Source of the DNA: Phlebiopsis flavidoalba | Taxonomy: Eukaryota > Basidiomycota > Agaricomycetes > Polyporales > Phanerochaetaceae | Direction of reading: 5' to 3' | Assembly: GCA_035772785.1 (NCBI GenBank) | Contig: JAOCPU010000079.1 | Span: 1 to 64,000, forward strand | Length of the DNA stretch: 64,000 nucleotides | Shown: positions 14,901 through 27,469 of the stretch, piece by piece | Layout: each line of letters begins with the position of its first letter | Numbering within the stretch: the stretch's first letter is position 1 | The notes under the pieces: model-generated | The model's database searches: none | What the model saw: only the letters and a program-made list of their open reading frames with translations | What the model was told of the DNA's origin: nothing | Made by a program: the position numbers and the translations under genes

Positions 14901-17250
14901 CATGGATCGATGAGGCTGTCACGATGAACAACGTGTTTTTTCCTGCGACATGAACTTGAACACGCTACCAAAAGACTTACTCGAGCTGATATCTCCGCCA
15001 TAACAGGCACGCAGCATCAGCTTGCTCTTTGACAGGTGTGAGTACCGACTGTAGAGCGACTCCCACAGAATTGGTTGTTCAAGATCGTGCCATAGATATC
15101 AAAGGCGAGTACATTCCTGGTAGTACCTGCAAATGACATTTCAGTGACCAGAGCCTATATTTCCAAAAGCGGTGTAGGATGTGTGTTGGACGTCCTAGCA
15201 AGACGTGCGAGCCCACAGCAATTGGCGACGACGGCAGGCCGACGGCGACATCCAAGTCTCGTGCCGAACATGGGTGACGTCACGCGTTCTCGAGGGGGTC
15301 GATCGTAAGCAGCAAGCAAGGTTAGCAAGAACACGGTGACGCGCGGACGAACACGGAAGGGAGGGGTTTCTCGCTGCAGAAGACTCTGGCGATCCCGGGA
15401 TGAAGCCTCGAGCGGCGGGTCGTCAAGGTGGGCTTGGGGCGGTCTGCCGGAGGAGGTCGTGAGTGCAGGAGCGGGTCGATTCGACGTCGTGCATGCAACT
15501 TCTGGCAAGGATGTTTGAGACAGGCATTCGCGAATGTCTGTATCTCAAGATCCATGTCATAAGCAACATGCTGTGTGTCGCGTTCAAAGGCCGTTTACAG
15601 TTGAGTTACTTGATGGTCTCCACTCACGTTGCTGTAGAATGTGTGAGACACTAGGTTGTAATACAATACAAGACGCACACCTTATCTGAAGTAGAGCTTC
15701 TGCGGGAATCGAATGGTGAACGACGTTACGACAGAGAGTCGATACCTGTCTCGGCCGGGAAGGGGAGACGTCTCGTCATCCGAAAGATGCACCGCCTGTT
15801 TTTTCACTGAAAACCGAGAAATGCACTCCTAAGTAAACACCCATCAAGTTAGTAATGACGTTACTGTTGGCCACTACACAGAAAACTCTTACTGATAGTT
15901 TTTGGAGCAGTTGCTGGAGCAACAAAACACAACGTGCGCACGAGTGGGGGCAGGAGGAATTTGTAAGTGTGACAGCCGAATTTGTATTTGAGCCGCCAAT
16001 CCGCGTTGTGCGTGCCATCTCACCTCGAGGCATGACCTAGGGGGGGCACGCAATTGCGCTTTCTCCATCCAGACCTCTAACACGACGACTCCCACCTCCC
16101 TCGACGGACTCTCCGTCCGCCCTGTCTCGTTGCTGGAGCGCTTGCTGCACAACGTGTCGGCTGCGACCGTCTTGTTTTGAAATTCGGCGGGCTGTGTTGA
16201 TGATGCTTACGGCTCACGCCTGTCACCTAAAGCCACGACGCCGTGCTTCGGCCCTGATATGGGGCAGCCCCGACGGACGCCCTAACGACTCGCTTGGGGC
16301 GGGGCGCCGACCGGACCCCTCGCTTAGCAAAGCGAGTGTCCGGGAATTCAGCGGTCGTGCCTGTGTCGTGTGGCGGTCGGGGGGGTGTGAGGGGAGCCAT
16401 TGCAGCTTCTTTATTATTTTGTTGTTCAGCACGCGCGTGATAATGGGTCCTAGGTAGAGTGAACTCCTGCAGGGTACGTTAAGGTTCTGATCCGGTCCTA
16501 TTCCAAAATGAGCGAACCGGGGTGTCTACCGTGTTTTTTCTTGCAGGTGTCCGCGGCCGGCCACGCCTCGGGATGCTCCTTGTGCTTGCATTTCGTTGGT
16601 GTATTGATCCACGTTCGGCTTTCCGTCGTACGGCGTACGCTGGCCCTACTGAGCTGTCACTGCTGGTTAGAGGCGCCACGTCCGGCGCAGACAAATCGCT
16701 ATTTAGCCACTCTGAACACTAAACTTTGGTTTTCTAGGGACGACGCTAAAACGTGCGGACTTACATCAGTGGGCCCGCTAGTCCAAATTGCCAATCTCTG
16801 CTGCCACTTGGCCGTTCCGCCACCCATCCGCCAAATGACATACTTCTTCAGTCCTGCGCTCTGCTGCCTTAGACCACTCGCGAACGGTCCGCCCAGGCCC
16901 TTTCTGACTCACCTACGCGCCGAGGCTCTTTTCCCCGGACCAATTATTGGAGCCCGAGCTCTATCCCCCTCGGAAAGTATGCCCCAACAGCCAGCACCTA
17001 CCCTCTAAGTCACGCCTTTTGATCCGGCCCACCTGAGGTGCTCCTTGAGATCTACCTTCGCCAAATCAAGGTTTCGTGCACCGCACCAGCATGTTCGGCC
17101 GTTGTGCATTCATCTTCCTGCTCTCATCACGCGAAGAATCTACTGGGTTGCGCTTACGGGACGTCTCGTACCACCTCACACGAAGCCGGTCACTCAGATA
17201 TATCATCAGACATTCGCCCCTATATGGATCGACGATAATTGATCGCCGAA
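5980..17250. other. Long stretch without recognisable genes
   Basis: Over 11 kb with only short, mutually overlapping open frames and roughly 50% GC. The longest frames (for example 11226-11762 and 11681-12241, +) have Ser/Arg-rich, low-information translations and no domain I recognise. A C-terminus-like reading on the minus strand near 9190-9310 and an open stretch near 14000-14400 (-) look mildly protein-like but could not be tied to a family. No terminal repeats, integrase or reverse transcriptase motifs were seen by eye. Confidence 0.45.
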
Positions 17251-17260
17251 AGGCACTATC

Positions 17261-17267
17261 TATAAAT
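17261..17267 (+). promoter_or_regulatory. TATA-like element upstream of carbonic anhydrase
   Basis: TATAAAT lies about 185 bp before the first plausible ATG (17446) and is followed by a C/T-rich tract at 17270-17440. Pyrimidine-rich leaders of this kind are common just before transcription starts in filamentous fungi. Position and composition are visible; promoter function is inferred. Confidence 0.4.
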
Positions 17268-17445
17268 CCCCGACGTCGACTTCTGCACCTCTCATCACGT
17301 ACCCGACGCCCATCCTCCTCTATCTCCACCACCACCTCTGCCTCGCCCCCTCGATAAATCCCCGCCTTCTGCCTTAATACCCGCCTCCTACACCTTAACA
17401 CGCACCCCCAACTCTTCTCACAAGAGCGCATACCCCAAGAGCGAA

Positions 17446-18411
17446 ATGGCAGCTGTTTATCTCCGCCAACGGTGTCTCTGCGACCCCCGTCAAGCCAGGA
17501 CACTCGCACCTGCACGACCCCTCGGTCGTTCGGCGTGCCTCACCCGGATTGCTCACCTCCAACGCCCAGTGGGCCTCGGACGTCTCGCGCGTCGAGCCAC
17601 TTGTCTTTCTGGACAGTGCGCAAAGGGCCATGCCCCCAAGGTGAGTCCTCCCTCCCCAACACAATTTTTTGTTCTCTCCCCGCATTTTTGTTCCGAAATT
17701 GCTGGACTCGCCCAATGGTGCGTGGCGGGGATTAACCAAGCTGTCGCGGGGCCCATGTCAGATTAGTGTGCAGACAACAGTGCGCTGACACGTATGCAAC
17801 CAGGTGCTCTGGATAGGCCTGCGCCGACTCGCTGCGTCCCCGAGAGCGTCGTCCTCGCCTGCAAGCCCGGCGACGTCTTCGTCCACGCGCAACATCGCCA
17901 AGTACGCCCCTTCCGCTTTCCCTCCCGCACTCTGCACAGCCCGCTGATACGCGCACACCCCAGCCCAAGTGCACCTGCATGCGACAGCATCCTCTCCGTG
18001 CTCGCCTACGCGATCGCCGAGCTCGGCGTCGAGCACGTCTGTCGTCGTCGGCCACCGGCGCATGCGACGCGGCGTCGCGGCGTGCCCTCGCCGTTCTTTC
18101 GGCGGCCGCAGCGCCAGCGAAGCCGAGCTCGCCGCTCGCGCGCTGGCTCGCCGCCGCTTACGCAGCTCGCGGTGCGACCTCCGCCGTGGGCGGCGGCCGC
18201 GGCGCCGCCGAGGCGCTCGAGCTCGTCAGAGGCGAACGTGCGCGGGGCGCAGGTCGAGCATGTGCTCGCGAGCAACGAGGTCGTGCAGGCGGCGTGGGGC
18301 GCGCGACCCGGCGCTGCGCGGCAAGGCGCGGCCTGCTGGGTGTGCACGGCTGGTGTGTACGACATCGAGAAGGGGGGACGGGTGCGGGATTTTGGGCGTC
18401 AGCTCGTATAG
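17446..18411 (+). CDS. Beta-class carbonic anhydrase, reading frame interrupted
   Basis: Zinc enzyme that interconverts CO2 and bicarbonate. The translation, followed through several frame changes, matches the family in order: LLTSNAQWASDVSRVEP near 17549-17600; VLWIG at about 17804; VPESVVLACKPGDVFVH (17836-17886); an intron whose removal joins NIA to QVHLHDSILSVLAYAIAELGVEHV (18020); a VVVGH-like strand with the zinc ligand region near 18040-18090; and the C-terminal VEHVLASNEVVQAAWG (18250-18300), LLGVHGW and YDIEKGGRVRDFG, stopping at 18411. The zinc-binding CxDSR motif at 17816-17835 is present only if two single-base insertions are ignored (WIG|C-A-D-S-R|VPES), and the second ligand block HxxC is likewise shifted. 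An intron with GTGAGT follows 17640. The start at 17446 is a guess because the first exon also changes frame. It is either a pseudogene or an intact gene with sequencing indels. Confidence 0.82.
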
Positions 18412-18812
18412 AGTCTGCGTGAGGGAGGGAAGCCGGAGAAGGCGGGAGACCCGCACGATTTAGAAGAAGAGTGAAAAAAATTAAACAACAACAACGCAAT
18501 GTAACCATATTCGACGCGAGATGCCATTCGCTCGACGCATTTTTAACCAGTATATAATCTGATTCGATTGACAAGGGCTGCTATACGCTTACGGCTCTAG
18601 CTTTAATGCTACAGATATTAATTCTTCTAAACATTCATGTAGATTGTGAAGAGGTCCCAGGAGATGAGATAGGGACGAGATGATAACGTGGACAGAAGAG
18701 ATGACGTAGCGGAGAGATGATAAAGGTGAAACCAGCCAAAAACGGCGTGCAGTATATAATCTATTCAAGAAGTCCAGTGTCGGCTGACGAAGTCTCCGTA
18801 CACTGGATGGGG

Positions 18813-21800
18813 TCATGCGGAAAGAGAGCGTCTACGAGCGGTTGCCACCGAGGCGGCCTTGAGCTTCTGCGCCAAGGGGTTGCCCGTTCCTTGGATGCGG
18901 AGAGATGTACGGCTGAACGCGTACGTCGCCCGCAATAACTGATCGACATTGTCAGCATCGCAGACGTCCACTGCTATACCGAAGACACGGGCAATGCCTC
19001 ACGTTGAACATGTGATTCAAACGCAAACATGAACCCGACACTTGCGCCAGCGCGTGCGTCCACTCGACGTTAAAGCTCGAGCCGAGGAACTCGTCCGTCG
19101 TGCGGAACGAGCAGTCAGTTGCACGCCGCGCTCGCGTCCGGGTTCGTGAGGTAGGCCGCCCGCGTTCGCGATGAACGGGTTTCAGGAACGCGCCGCACGT
19201 CTGTATCACCGCAGAGGCGGGCGGTTCTCACCTGCACGTAACTCGACGTCGCGCGCACGTGATCGTCTGCCGGCCGATGGCTTGTCCGAGGAGGGAGGTC
19301 AGGGCACCCCGAGCAGGGCCCTCGATGATGGTAGGTGTAGGGCGAGAGGCGGTACATCCAGAACCGCCAACCAGACCGAGTTGGCGCGCGGAGCGGCTGC
19401 AGGACACCGTCTTGCTGTGGAGTCGTTAGTGAGGTAAAAGGAGGGGGGAGGGGGGACTCACACATGTGCTATGCACGACAAGGAGAAGATGAAACTGACG
19501 AAAAGGACGCGACTGCGATTTCGGGATTAGGCGACATGGCCGCAATGGCTCTGGCCGATGGCTAGTGTTAGTAGCCATGGGGTTGATGATGCTTGTAGAC
19601 GAGAGAAGGTGTACCCGCCGCGCGACTTCGGTCGCGATAATAGCCCGACGTCCCCCCCTCCAGTACCAGCTAGATGAAAGAACAGCGTCGAGCCGAGCAT
19701 GTTCCAGGGCACCTCGGCGAGGATCTGTGCGGTCACGAGCGCGGATCCAAGCTGTACATCCGAGCTCGCGCCGCTCGCGGATCTCGTAGATGTTGCGCAT
19801 GTCGATGGAACGGCACCATAGCAGCTGGTTCGCGAGCAGGGGGGGGGGTGACGCTGATGATCGTGGCCATGAAGATCGCCTGCATACCAGTCAAGCACCT
19901 CATCTCACTCGTAAACAAAAGACATACGAAAAGCTTGTTCTCTGCGAGCCCAGGCAAGCGTATCCTTCGCCCTTGAAGAAACGTGAACCCATGAACAAAC
20001 CACGCAACGATGTTCAGCGCAATCTTCGCAAACAGAAGTACGTTTCGGGTCGCGCAGTCCGCCGCTGCCCAGTGCGCACCTCGCAGTCGCGCTTGAAGAG
20101 CTGCGCGACCTCGTTTGTAGCTCCAGTTCCGTCGCGAACGGCGTTCTCTTGTACAGTCGCCTGCACCGCAAGTGGCGCGCGCGCGAGGCCCTCGGCGTGG
20201 ATCGCCTCGAGCTCGGTCTGCAGGTTCGCCGCCTCGGGCGAGCCCGGTCCACATTGTCGTGCAGTTTCGAACTCGGTCGTCGTCCCGTTGCGCCTGCGAC
20301 GATCGCCGTCAGGATGTACTCCGCCCTGCACTTCATCAATACCCGTTTACACAAAATGAGAGGAGAAAAGGACATACGGGTTCTCGAGCTCCCCGCACTT
20401 CGCCGCGCCGTTGCGCTCAAAGTAGCTGATCATGGTAGTTGCGAGTTGGCCGTCCAATATCACCAAAATACACCGCTCTGGCCGCCCTTGCGCAACAACA
20501 ACAGCCGATCGCCCGAGCCACCTGGAAGAGCTCCGCGCTCGGCTGGTGGATCGTGCAGAGGATCGAGAGGCCCTTGTCCGCGAGCCTACGCGCGCAGGAA
20601 CGCCATGATCGCACCACCCGCGCGCTCTGCTGAACGTCCGTCCGAGGCCCGAGGTCGGCTCGTCGAGGAAGAGCAGCAGCTTTCGGCTTCGCCGCGCGAG
20701 CTCGACGCCGATGGTCGTGCGTTTGCGAGTTGCTCGACGCGCCAAAGAGCTCGACGATGGCGTCGGCGTAGGCTTCGAGGGCCGCACATCTTGAGGCACT
20801 GTTCGCGACGCTGCGGCGGGTTAGTAAAGTTGATGGGGGGGAGAGGGGGAGGAAAGCGTACTACGGCTTCCTTCTCGGCATCGGGGACGTCTTTGGGCTG
20901 GCGCATCTTGGCGGAGAGAGAGGAGTTGCCTCCCGGACGGTGGTGCTGGGGAGGTGAGTGTCCATCTGTTTGCAGTAACCGCTACAAGGCTCGTCAGCTT
21001 AAAGAGCACCATCATAATGAGCGAAACTCGACGCACGTCTGCGCCTGGAAATCCGGAGGCGGCGCATGCCCGTTGACAAAGCGGTCACCAGTCCACAACA
21101 CCCGACGACGTGCGCTGCGCCGAGGACATTGAGCAGCGTCGTCTTGCCCGCGCCGGACTTCGTCTCACCATGAGCGCCGTGAGCTTGCCGGGGCGCGACG
21201 TACCCCGAGACGTCGTCGAGGAGTCTCCGCGTCTTGCCGGCCGCCGACGGGGACGACGTACTGGAGGTGGTGCCACGAGAACGTGTCGCTCATCTTCGGC
21301 GTGTCGTCGAGCGCCTGCGCCTTCGCCTTCTCATCGCTGCTCCCAGCCGCAGGCAGCTTCTCCTCGTCGTCCGCGTTGCGCTCCTTGACGGGGGCGTTTT
21401 TCGCGCCGCGCTTGAAGAGCGTGACGGACGAGTCCGCGGACGAGCCGCGTGTTGAGCTGCGAGAAGAGCATGTAGACAGCCGAGGAAGAAGAGGCCGAAG
21501 GCGACGACGATGCCGAAAGTTGCGCCACAGGTGCGAGAAGGAGTTAACCCGAACGAGAGCGCGACGTATGTGTTGCCGTCGACCGTCCATTGAGCCTGGG
21601 CCGGCCTTGGAGCCGCAATCGAGTGCCGTGCGGAGACCTGGTTGCTCGATCGAGATGTCTCTCGTAGCCGAGCCCTTGCGGGATGAGCGAGGAGCATTGG
21701 CCTTGGAGGCGTGTTGTGGAACTCCGTTGTCGCATTGTGAGGAGGCCCTCGAAGCCGTAGCGCCACCGGCTACCAGACATTGTCAGCTTCTACTTATATA

Positions 21801-24410
21801 TGAAGGAAGTGGTTGGCTCACGTTAATACCAGAGTGAAATTCCAGCGGAGGGCACCAATCATCGACGGCTGGGGATCGTGTATCCGTGTAGAGACCTACC
21901 AAGCAGACAGAATCGCAATACCAGAGACGGTCTTCGTAGCGCTTGCGGGCGCAGGAGCCTTGAAGCCCGCCGCGAGCGCACGGAACCACGACCGCATAGT
22001 AATCGTCATAGTATAACAAGCACCATCAACAGGAAAATACTGCCCAAAGCGTGAGATATATATGCGCATACACCCAGTAAAAAAGAACGCACAAGAACTG
22101 GCCGGCGGTCTGCTGGAGCCCGACGACAAAGTAGATGACGTACGCAGAAGACGAGGAGCGTGACGAACGCGATGGGCATGTCGACGAGCGTGTACGCGAG
22201 CGCCTCGATGAAGGGGTAGTACATCGCCGCGCGCCGACTGGCGCAGCACGATCGGCCGCTGGCTGAACAGCGCGGGAATCTCCCCGCCTGCGCCGTCAGC
22301 GCTGCGAACAGGAGCGAGCTGCACGCGCATCGTTAGTGCCATGAGGAGAGGAGGGGAGGAGGGGGACGTACAAGAAGATGACACACCGCCGCGCGAGAAA
22401 AAAGCCGAGGTGGCGTCGGGGAGGCGCAGGAAGACCGTGCCGATGATGACGGCCTGGATGACGAACGACCTGCATCGCACGATCAGCAACGCGCCTGTCT
22501 CTCACATTGAGCACATACACAATCTGCACAATCTGAATCGCGATGCCGCCGCGCAAAATCTGCGCGCGGCGCGTGATGAGCGAGCGGGCCTGCATGGGGA
22601 TCGAGGTGATGTACGCGCTCTTCGGGTGCGCGGTCTTTTGCGTGCTCGGCCTTGTGGCTGTCCTTGTACACGGACAGCCGGTGCTGGTTGCCCACGAACT
22701 CGCCCTTGTACGAGCGGATGTCGTCGCGGTTGTCCTGCGCGATGGCGCTGCCGTCGTAGTGCGCGGCGAACTCGGCGGCCGTGCGCGGGCGCGCGCGCCT
22801 CGAAGCCCGGCCGGAGGATGCGCCCCGTTCGGGTCCGTAACTGCATGCAGGCGTCAGCGGGGTCAAAGAGAGCAGAGGAAGCGCGGTGGCGCACCGGAGA
22901 CGAGGAAATCGGCGGTCGTCTGGCGGTTGGCGGGCTCGTAGCCCATGTCGATAAGTACTGGCGCGCGCGGTCGGCGGGGCCAAAGTAGGCCATGCGGCCC
23001 TCGTTGATCACGCACACCTTGTCGAAGAGGTTGTTACAGGTTCTCGCCCGCCTGGTAGATGGACACGATCGTCGTCATCTTGCCCAGGTCCGTCGCGATG
23101 CGCAGCGCCTGCGATGTACGAACTCGAGCGCCGTCGACGCACTGCGGTCTGCATCAGCCAAGGGTCAAACACAACAGAGAAGAAGAGGCGGCGCACTCGA
23201 GACCACGCGTTGAGCTAAAGAGCGTAGCGGTCAGCGGGGTATTTGACCGAGGCGGGCAGAGGGCTTACTTGTCCCAGGAGTTGATGATGGACCGCGAGAC
23301 GAGCGCCTCGCTGATGGACACGCGCTTCTTTTCTCGCCGCCGGACACGCCGCGGAATGGACGCGTCGCCGACGAGCGTGGTCGCGGACGTGGCGCAGGCC
23401 AAAGACGGGTCGTCGCGATCTCGACGGCCATCGCGACGTGCTGGTCGCGCGGACACGCCGGGCAGGCGCGTGCTCGGCGCGTGCGCGTTGCGCGCCGCGA
23501 ACTCGAGCGTCTGGCCCACCGTCATCGTCGGGAAGTGCACGTCGTCCTCGGGCGAGTACTGCACGTCGCCGCGGTAGTATTTCTTGACCTCCTCGGGCGA
23601 GAACGAGTCGTAGTGCACCTCGCCCTCCACCGCGTAGTACTCGCTCCGCTGGTTCGCGAGGTTCCGCAGCAGCGTCGTGCACCCCGCGCCCGGGCGGCCC
23701 AGGACCACTACATATCACGCGTTCAGCGTCCACACGGCTGCAGGTCAAATGGCGGCACTCACGAAGCATCTCGCCTGGCCGCACGACGCCGTAGAACCCG
23801 CTGAGAATGTCCCGGAGCGCCGGGTGGCGGATGTTCTGGATCTCCTTGAGCATGTTCGCGGGGGGTTGAACACCGAGCCCAGCGTCGGCTGGTACGTCGC
23901 GTTCGCCCCGAGGCCGACCACGCGGAGGTTCTCAAAGCTCACTCCCAGCTCGCGCTTGTGCAAGCCTGCCTCGCTGCCCCTACACGAAAAACAAATTAGG
24001 TGAATACTCGGAAGGGGGAGTGACCGCACGCACTTCTGGAGCATATCCTGCAGCACCTTCTCGAGACTGAACTTGTCCCCGTCGACGGCCGTCTCGACCG
24101 AGCTCGACGCGACGCTCCGGTGGTGCTCCTGCTGCCCGGGGCCGCCTGGTCCTGCGACATGCGGGAGAGCGTGCGGCCGAGCTGGTGCACGCCCGCGGGG
24201 TCGAAGAAGCCGACGTCGACGTTTCGAGTGGCTGCCCTGGTGGTGCGGCGGGCGCGGGCTGTGTTTCTCGTGCTCTATGCTCTCCTCCGAGTGCCGTGCG
24301 GTGTGGTTGTGGTGCGCGGCGTGCGCGTACGCGGCGGCGGCGGCGGGCCCGTGCGGGAGCTCGGGGACGCGGTCGGCCTCCTCGCCTGCTGCGAGCTGTG
24401 CGGGGTCCAT
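18813..24410 (-). CDS. Full-size PDR-type ABC transporter (ABCG), with many frame breaks
   Basis: Plasma-membrane ATP-driven efflux pump of the Pdr5/Cdr1 family (two nucleotide-binding and two membrane domains), typically exporting drugs and toxic compounds. Visible in order: an acidic, His-rich N-terminus from ATG 24410; FENLRVVGLGANATYQPTLGSV (about 23900); Walker A GRPGAGCTTLLRNLANQ at 23700-23650, with the Cys that replaces Lys as usual in PDR NBD1; PTMTVGQTLEFAARNAHAP; the ABC signature GVSGGEKKRVSI near 23340, split between frames; VINEGRMAYFGPADRARQY (22990); membrane segments at 22500-21800; the second Walker A SGAGKTTLLN at about 21150; the Walker B LLLFLDEPTSGL at 20680-20645; LSILCTIHQPSAELFQV; ILAEVPWNMLGS (19710); and the C-terminal FRTTDEFLGSSFNVEWTHA (19100). 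Size (5.6 kb with introns) fits a protein of about 1,450 aa. Over ten frame changes interrupt it. The exact stop is uncertain. Neighbours do not indicate a metabolite cluster. Confidence 0.88.
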
Positions 24411-24503
24411 GGGGGCCCTGATTAACGGTGTAGAAAGTATAAAGTGAAAGGAAAGGGAGAGGGGGGGACCGGGCAAGTGGGGGCTGCGGGACGGCGGGAG
24501 GGG

Positions 24504-24512
24504 TATAATATA
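24504..24512 (-). promoter_or_regulatory. TATA-like element of the ABC transporter
   Basis: TATATTATA on the minus strand lies about 95 bp upstream of the ATG at 24410, within a C/T-rich leader. Spacing and context suit a fungal core promoter; the function is inferred. Confidence 0.45.
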
Positions 24513-25259
24513 CAGAGGGGCCAAGTCAGCCGCGTTTAGGCATGCGTGGGTTCGTTAACCGCCGGGGTGGCCAAGGGGTTACGTGGGTCGCGTCCGGCGA
24601 CCATCAGCTTTTGCACATCCGCCCTGGCGAAGGGGGGGGAGGGAGGCCCGCTGCCCGGCGTTTTCTCGCCGAACGACGCCCCCTCACCCGGCGCCCCGCG
24701 CACCAGCACAAAAAACCACTGATAGACTCTGTGGGCAGGATTTGCGCTGCCCGCCACATCACACCATTGGGCAGTGCACGCCGTTCCGCCAATCGGAGGC
24801 AGTCGGCACGGCGAGGGATGCGTCCAAGCCGAGCCTCTGCCCCCGCTTTTGGGCGTGCCACTCCGGTCGATCATCTCAGGATGAGGCGCGCGTAAGTCAA
24901 TGTCCCCTCATCAATGCGCGCGACGCCATATGACCTCCCTAGCGTATACTGCCCTCGACAGGCCGCCACACGCTGTGCGTCCCTCGAGCACGTCCTCTCC
25001 TGTGTGCAGTTCTGTTTTTCTCTTCTTTTTTTGGCGACACAAGAATGCACGGCTCAGATCGACGCTGCCGCCCGCACGCATGAGGTCATCACAACCTGTC
25101 AGCCCCAGCTCAGGCACGGCGGATTTGCCCGCCACAAACGTAAACCTCTTACGAAAAATCCGCATTGCAGCACTGCTGTATCCTATCGATCCCTTTCCTC
25201 CAACAACGCGCCACCAGTGCGGCGCACTGCGCAGCGTCGCCAGATTATCGCGCACCGTA

Positions 25260-27417
25260 GTACTTGGTCCGCGCCGCCGCGCCGTCCGCGTGCCCTTCAT
25301 CGGCGCCGCCGCGCGCGCCTCCTCAAACGTCCGCACCACCTGCAAACGATCAATTAGCTTCCGCGCCCGCCATCACTCGCGGGTACAACGCACCTCGGCG
25401 AAGAAGGCCTCATCGATTGCTACCCGCGCGCCAAGCGCGGCCAGCGCCTTGCTGCTCACCCGCAGCGTCGCGCCGTGCGCCGCGGGCGTCGCTGCGCTCT
25501 CTCGGCGAATTCTTTTGTGTGGTTCAGCCCCCCGACGCGCGTCGGGATATCGATGGCGTGCGTCGGCCCGTCAGCGCGTTTTGTGTTTCTGGATGGGGGG
25601 AGGGAACTCACCGAAGCCGGGATGTAAGGATGGGGAGGGCTGTGTGCGTGTGTCAGGGCGTGTGCGTGTTTACGAGGCGCGAAAAGGGTCACCGTAGGTT
25701 ATGTTTCCCTGTGTACAGGATAATGAGATACGCCATCTGGACGCGAAGAGAGGCACGCACAAAATCGGTAGACGCGCTACTGATGCCATACACATAATCA
25801 ATCGAGCCATACTTGCTATTGTAAATGTGCGCAAACTCCTTGCCTGGTGCCCGTCAGCAACGCACCCATCACATTCGGAGAAACGCACGCACCGAGACCC
25901 TTGTTCTGCCGCAGCTCGTACAGCGGCGTGCCCTCGTACGAGAGCAGGGCCTCGCACCCGGTGGCGGTGGCCGCGGCCCTGGCAAAACGCTCAGCGGGAT
26001 CCCAGCGCGCGCGCGCGCGAACACGTACTCGAGGCACGCCTGCACGCGCGGGACGAGCACGTCCACCTCCCCCCCCGCGTCGGCGCGCGCAGCAGCCAGC
26101 TAACACACGCATCAGCAACCCGCGCTCCATCACATTCACGACATCCACGCACTCCATCTGCGCATAGTCCGGGATGACTAGGTGCGTGCGTTGGCCACTA
26201 TTAGCTAGTGTGGTGTGAAGGGAAGGGAAGAGGGGTGCGCACTGTTTGACGGCCCAGTCCTTGCCCTTGATCGTCCCGTGCACGCGGTGCGACGGCTTGA
26301 TCTGCTGGCGCAGCAGCGACACGCTCGTGTACGCCGCGACGGCCGCGTCGGAGCGCGTTGCGGCCCTCCCACGGCGCGAGGCCCGCGTGGGCCCTTCCTC
26401 CCATAAGCATCTCTACCATCTCACTGTGAAGAAGCACTCACGTGTGCCCGTGGTACTCGACCGAGACGGGCGTGATGGCGAGGGCTGCTGGACAAACTCG
26501 CCGAGGAGGGCGGGCCTGGCGCCGGGTGACACCTGGACTCGCAGGTTGGCACGGCAGAAAAGGGCGGAGAGGCTCGCCGACGCACATCAGACAGACGTCC
26601 ATATCCGCATACGCACCCTCATTCAGCAGCCGCACCTTCCCATACCCGCCCTCCTCGGCTTCGCTCCCCGTCAGCCTCACCCCAACTCGCAACAAGCCGA
26701 CTCACCAGGCGTGCCGAGCAGCACCACCGCCCCCTCCACCTCCAACTCTTCCAACACCGCCAGCCGCCAGACCGAGCGCCACCGCGAGGCCAGCGATCGC
26801 AATCAAATTATGCCCGCACGCATGCCCGATCCCGGGGAGCGCGTCCATCTCGCTGTTCACGCCGACCGTGCGCCCGCCGCTGCCTTGCTTAAACACAGCG
26901 CGCCACGCGGTCGGGAGCAGGTGGTGCCTTTTGCACGGCCCACCCGGGCTGTTTTTTCCATAAATGCCGTGAGGACGTCGTGTGCGTGCGTGGCTGCTCC
27001 CCGTCAGCGATGTGGCGTGTGACTCTAGGCGACTCACTGTTCTTCGTATTTGAGCTCCGGGTGCGCTAGGGGCGAGCGCTCAGCGAGCGTGCGGGCTCAG
27101 TGGGGTAGAGGGGAGGGAGGGGGCGTACCGTGCAGATCGAGGCTGAGCTCCCGCAGCTCGCCGTCGAGCGCGTCGATCGTGCGGTCGACGATCGCGTAGA
27201 CGTCGGGGCGGAAGAGGGGCGCGCCGGTGCCGCGGACGTGGTCTGTCTCGTCGCCGATGCGCCAGAAGGCGTCGGAGGTCGGTTGGAGGCTGTCGCCTTG
27301 GCACATTGCTTTTTGTGAGTGGTGGGTGGGTAGGGGGTGTGGTGGTCGTCGATGGGCTGCGTCGGCGTGAGAGCGTGCGCTTGCGTCTGGGTGGGCGGCG
27401 TTTGCTTGGTACGTCAT
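25260..27417 (-). CDS. M20-family amidohydrolase/dipeptidase (PM20D2-like)
   Basis: Metallo-hydrolase of peptidase family M20, subgroup of N-acyl-amino-acid/dipeptide hydrolases. From ATG 27417 the protein starts with a low-complexity leader, then YAIVDRTIDALDGELRELSLD (27190-27130). After an intron come SEMDALPGIGHACGHNLIAIAG (26860-26800), which holds the metal-binding D and H residues, then AVLEELEVEGAVVLLGTPG (26750-26705) followed by GTGAGT. Next are VRLLNEGAYADMDVCLM, PVSVEYHGHT (26470-26445), HAGLAPWEGRNAL, LRQQIKPSHRVHGTIKGKDWAVK, IPDYAQMEC, a TATGCEALLSYEGTPLYELRQNKGLG stretch in two frames, FAHIYNSKYGSIDYVYGISSASTDF (25840-25770), PTRVGGLNHTKEFAE and finally IDEAFFAEV and VVRTFEEARAAA. 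The order and spacing match the whole family (about 400-430 aa) with six or so introns. Several single-base frame changes occur. The stop near 25260 is approximate. It is likely cytosolic; the substrate cannot be told. Confidence 0.85.
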
Positions 27418-27469
27418 GGGACTTTGACTTGATCTTATCAAAGAGTGGGAAAGTTTTTGTATGAGTGCA

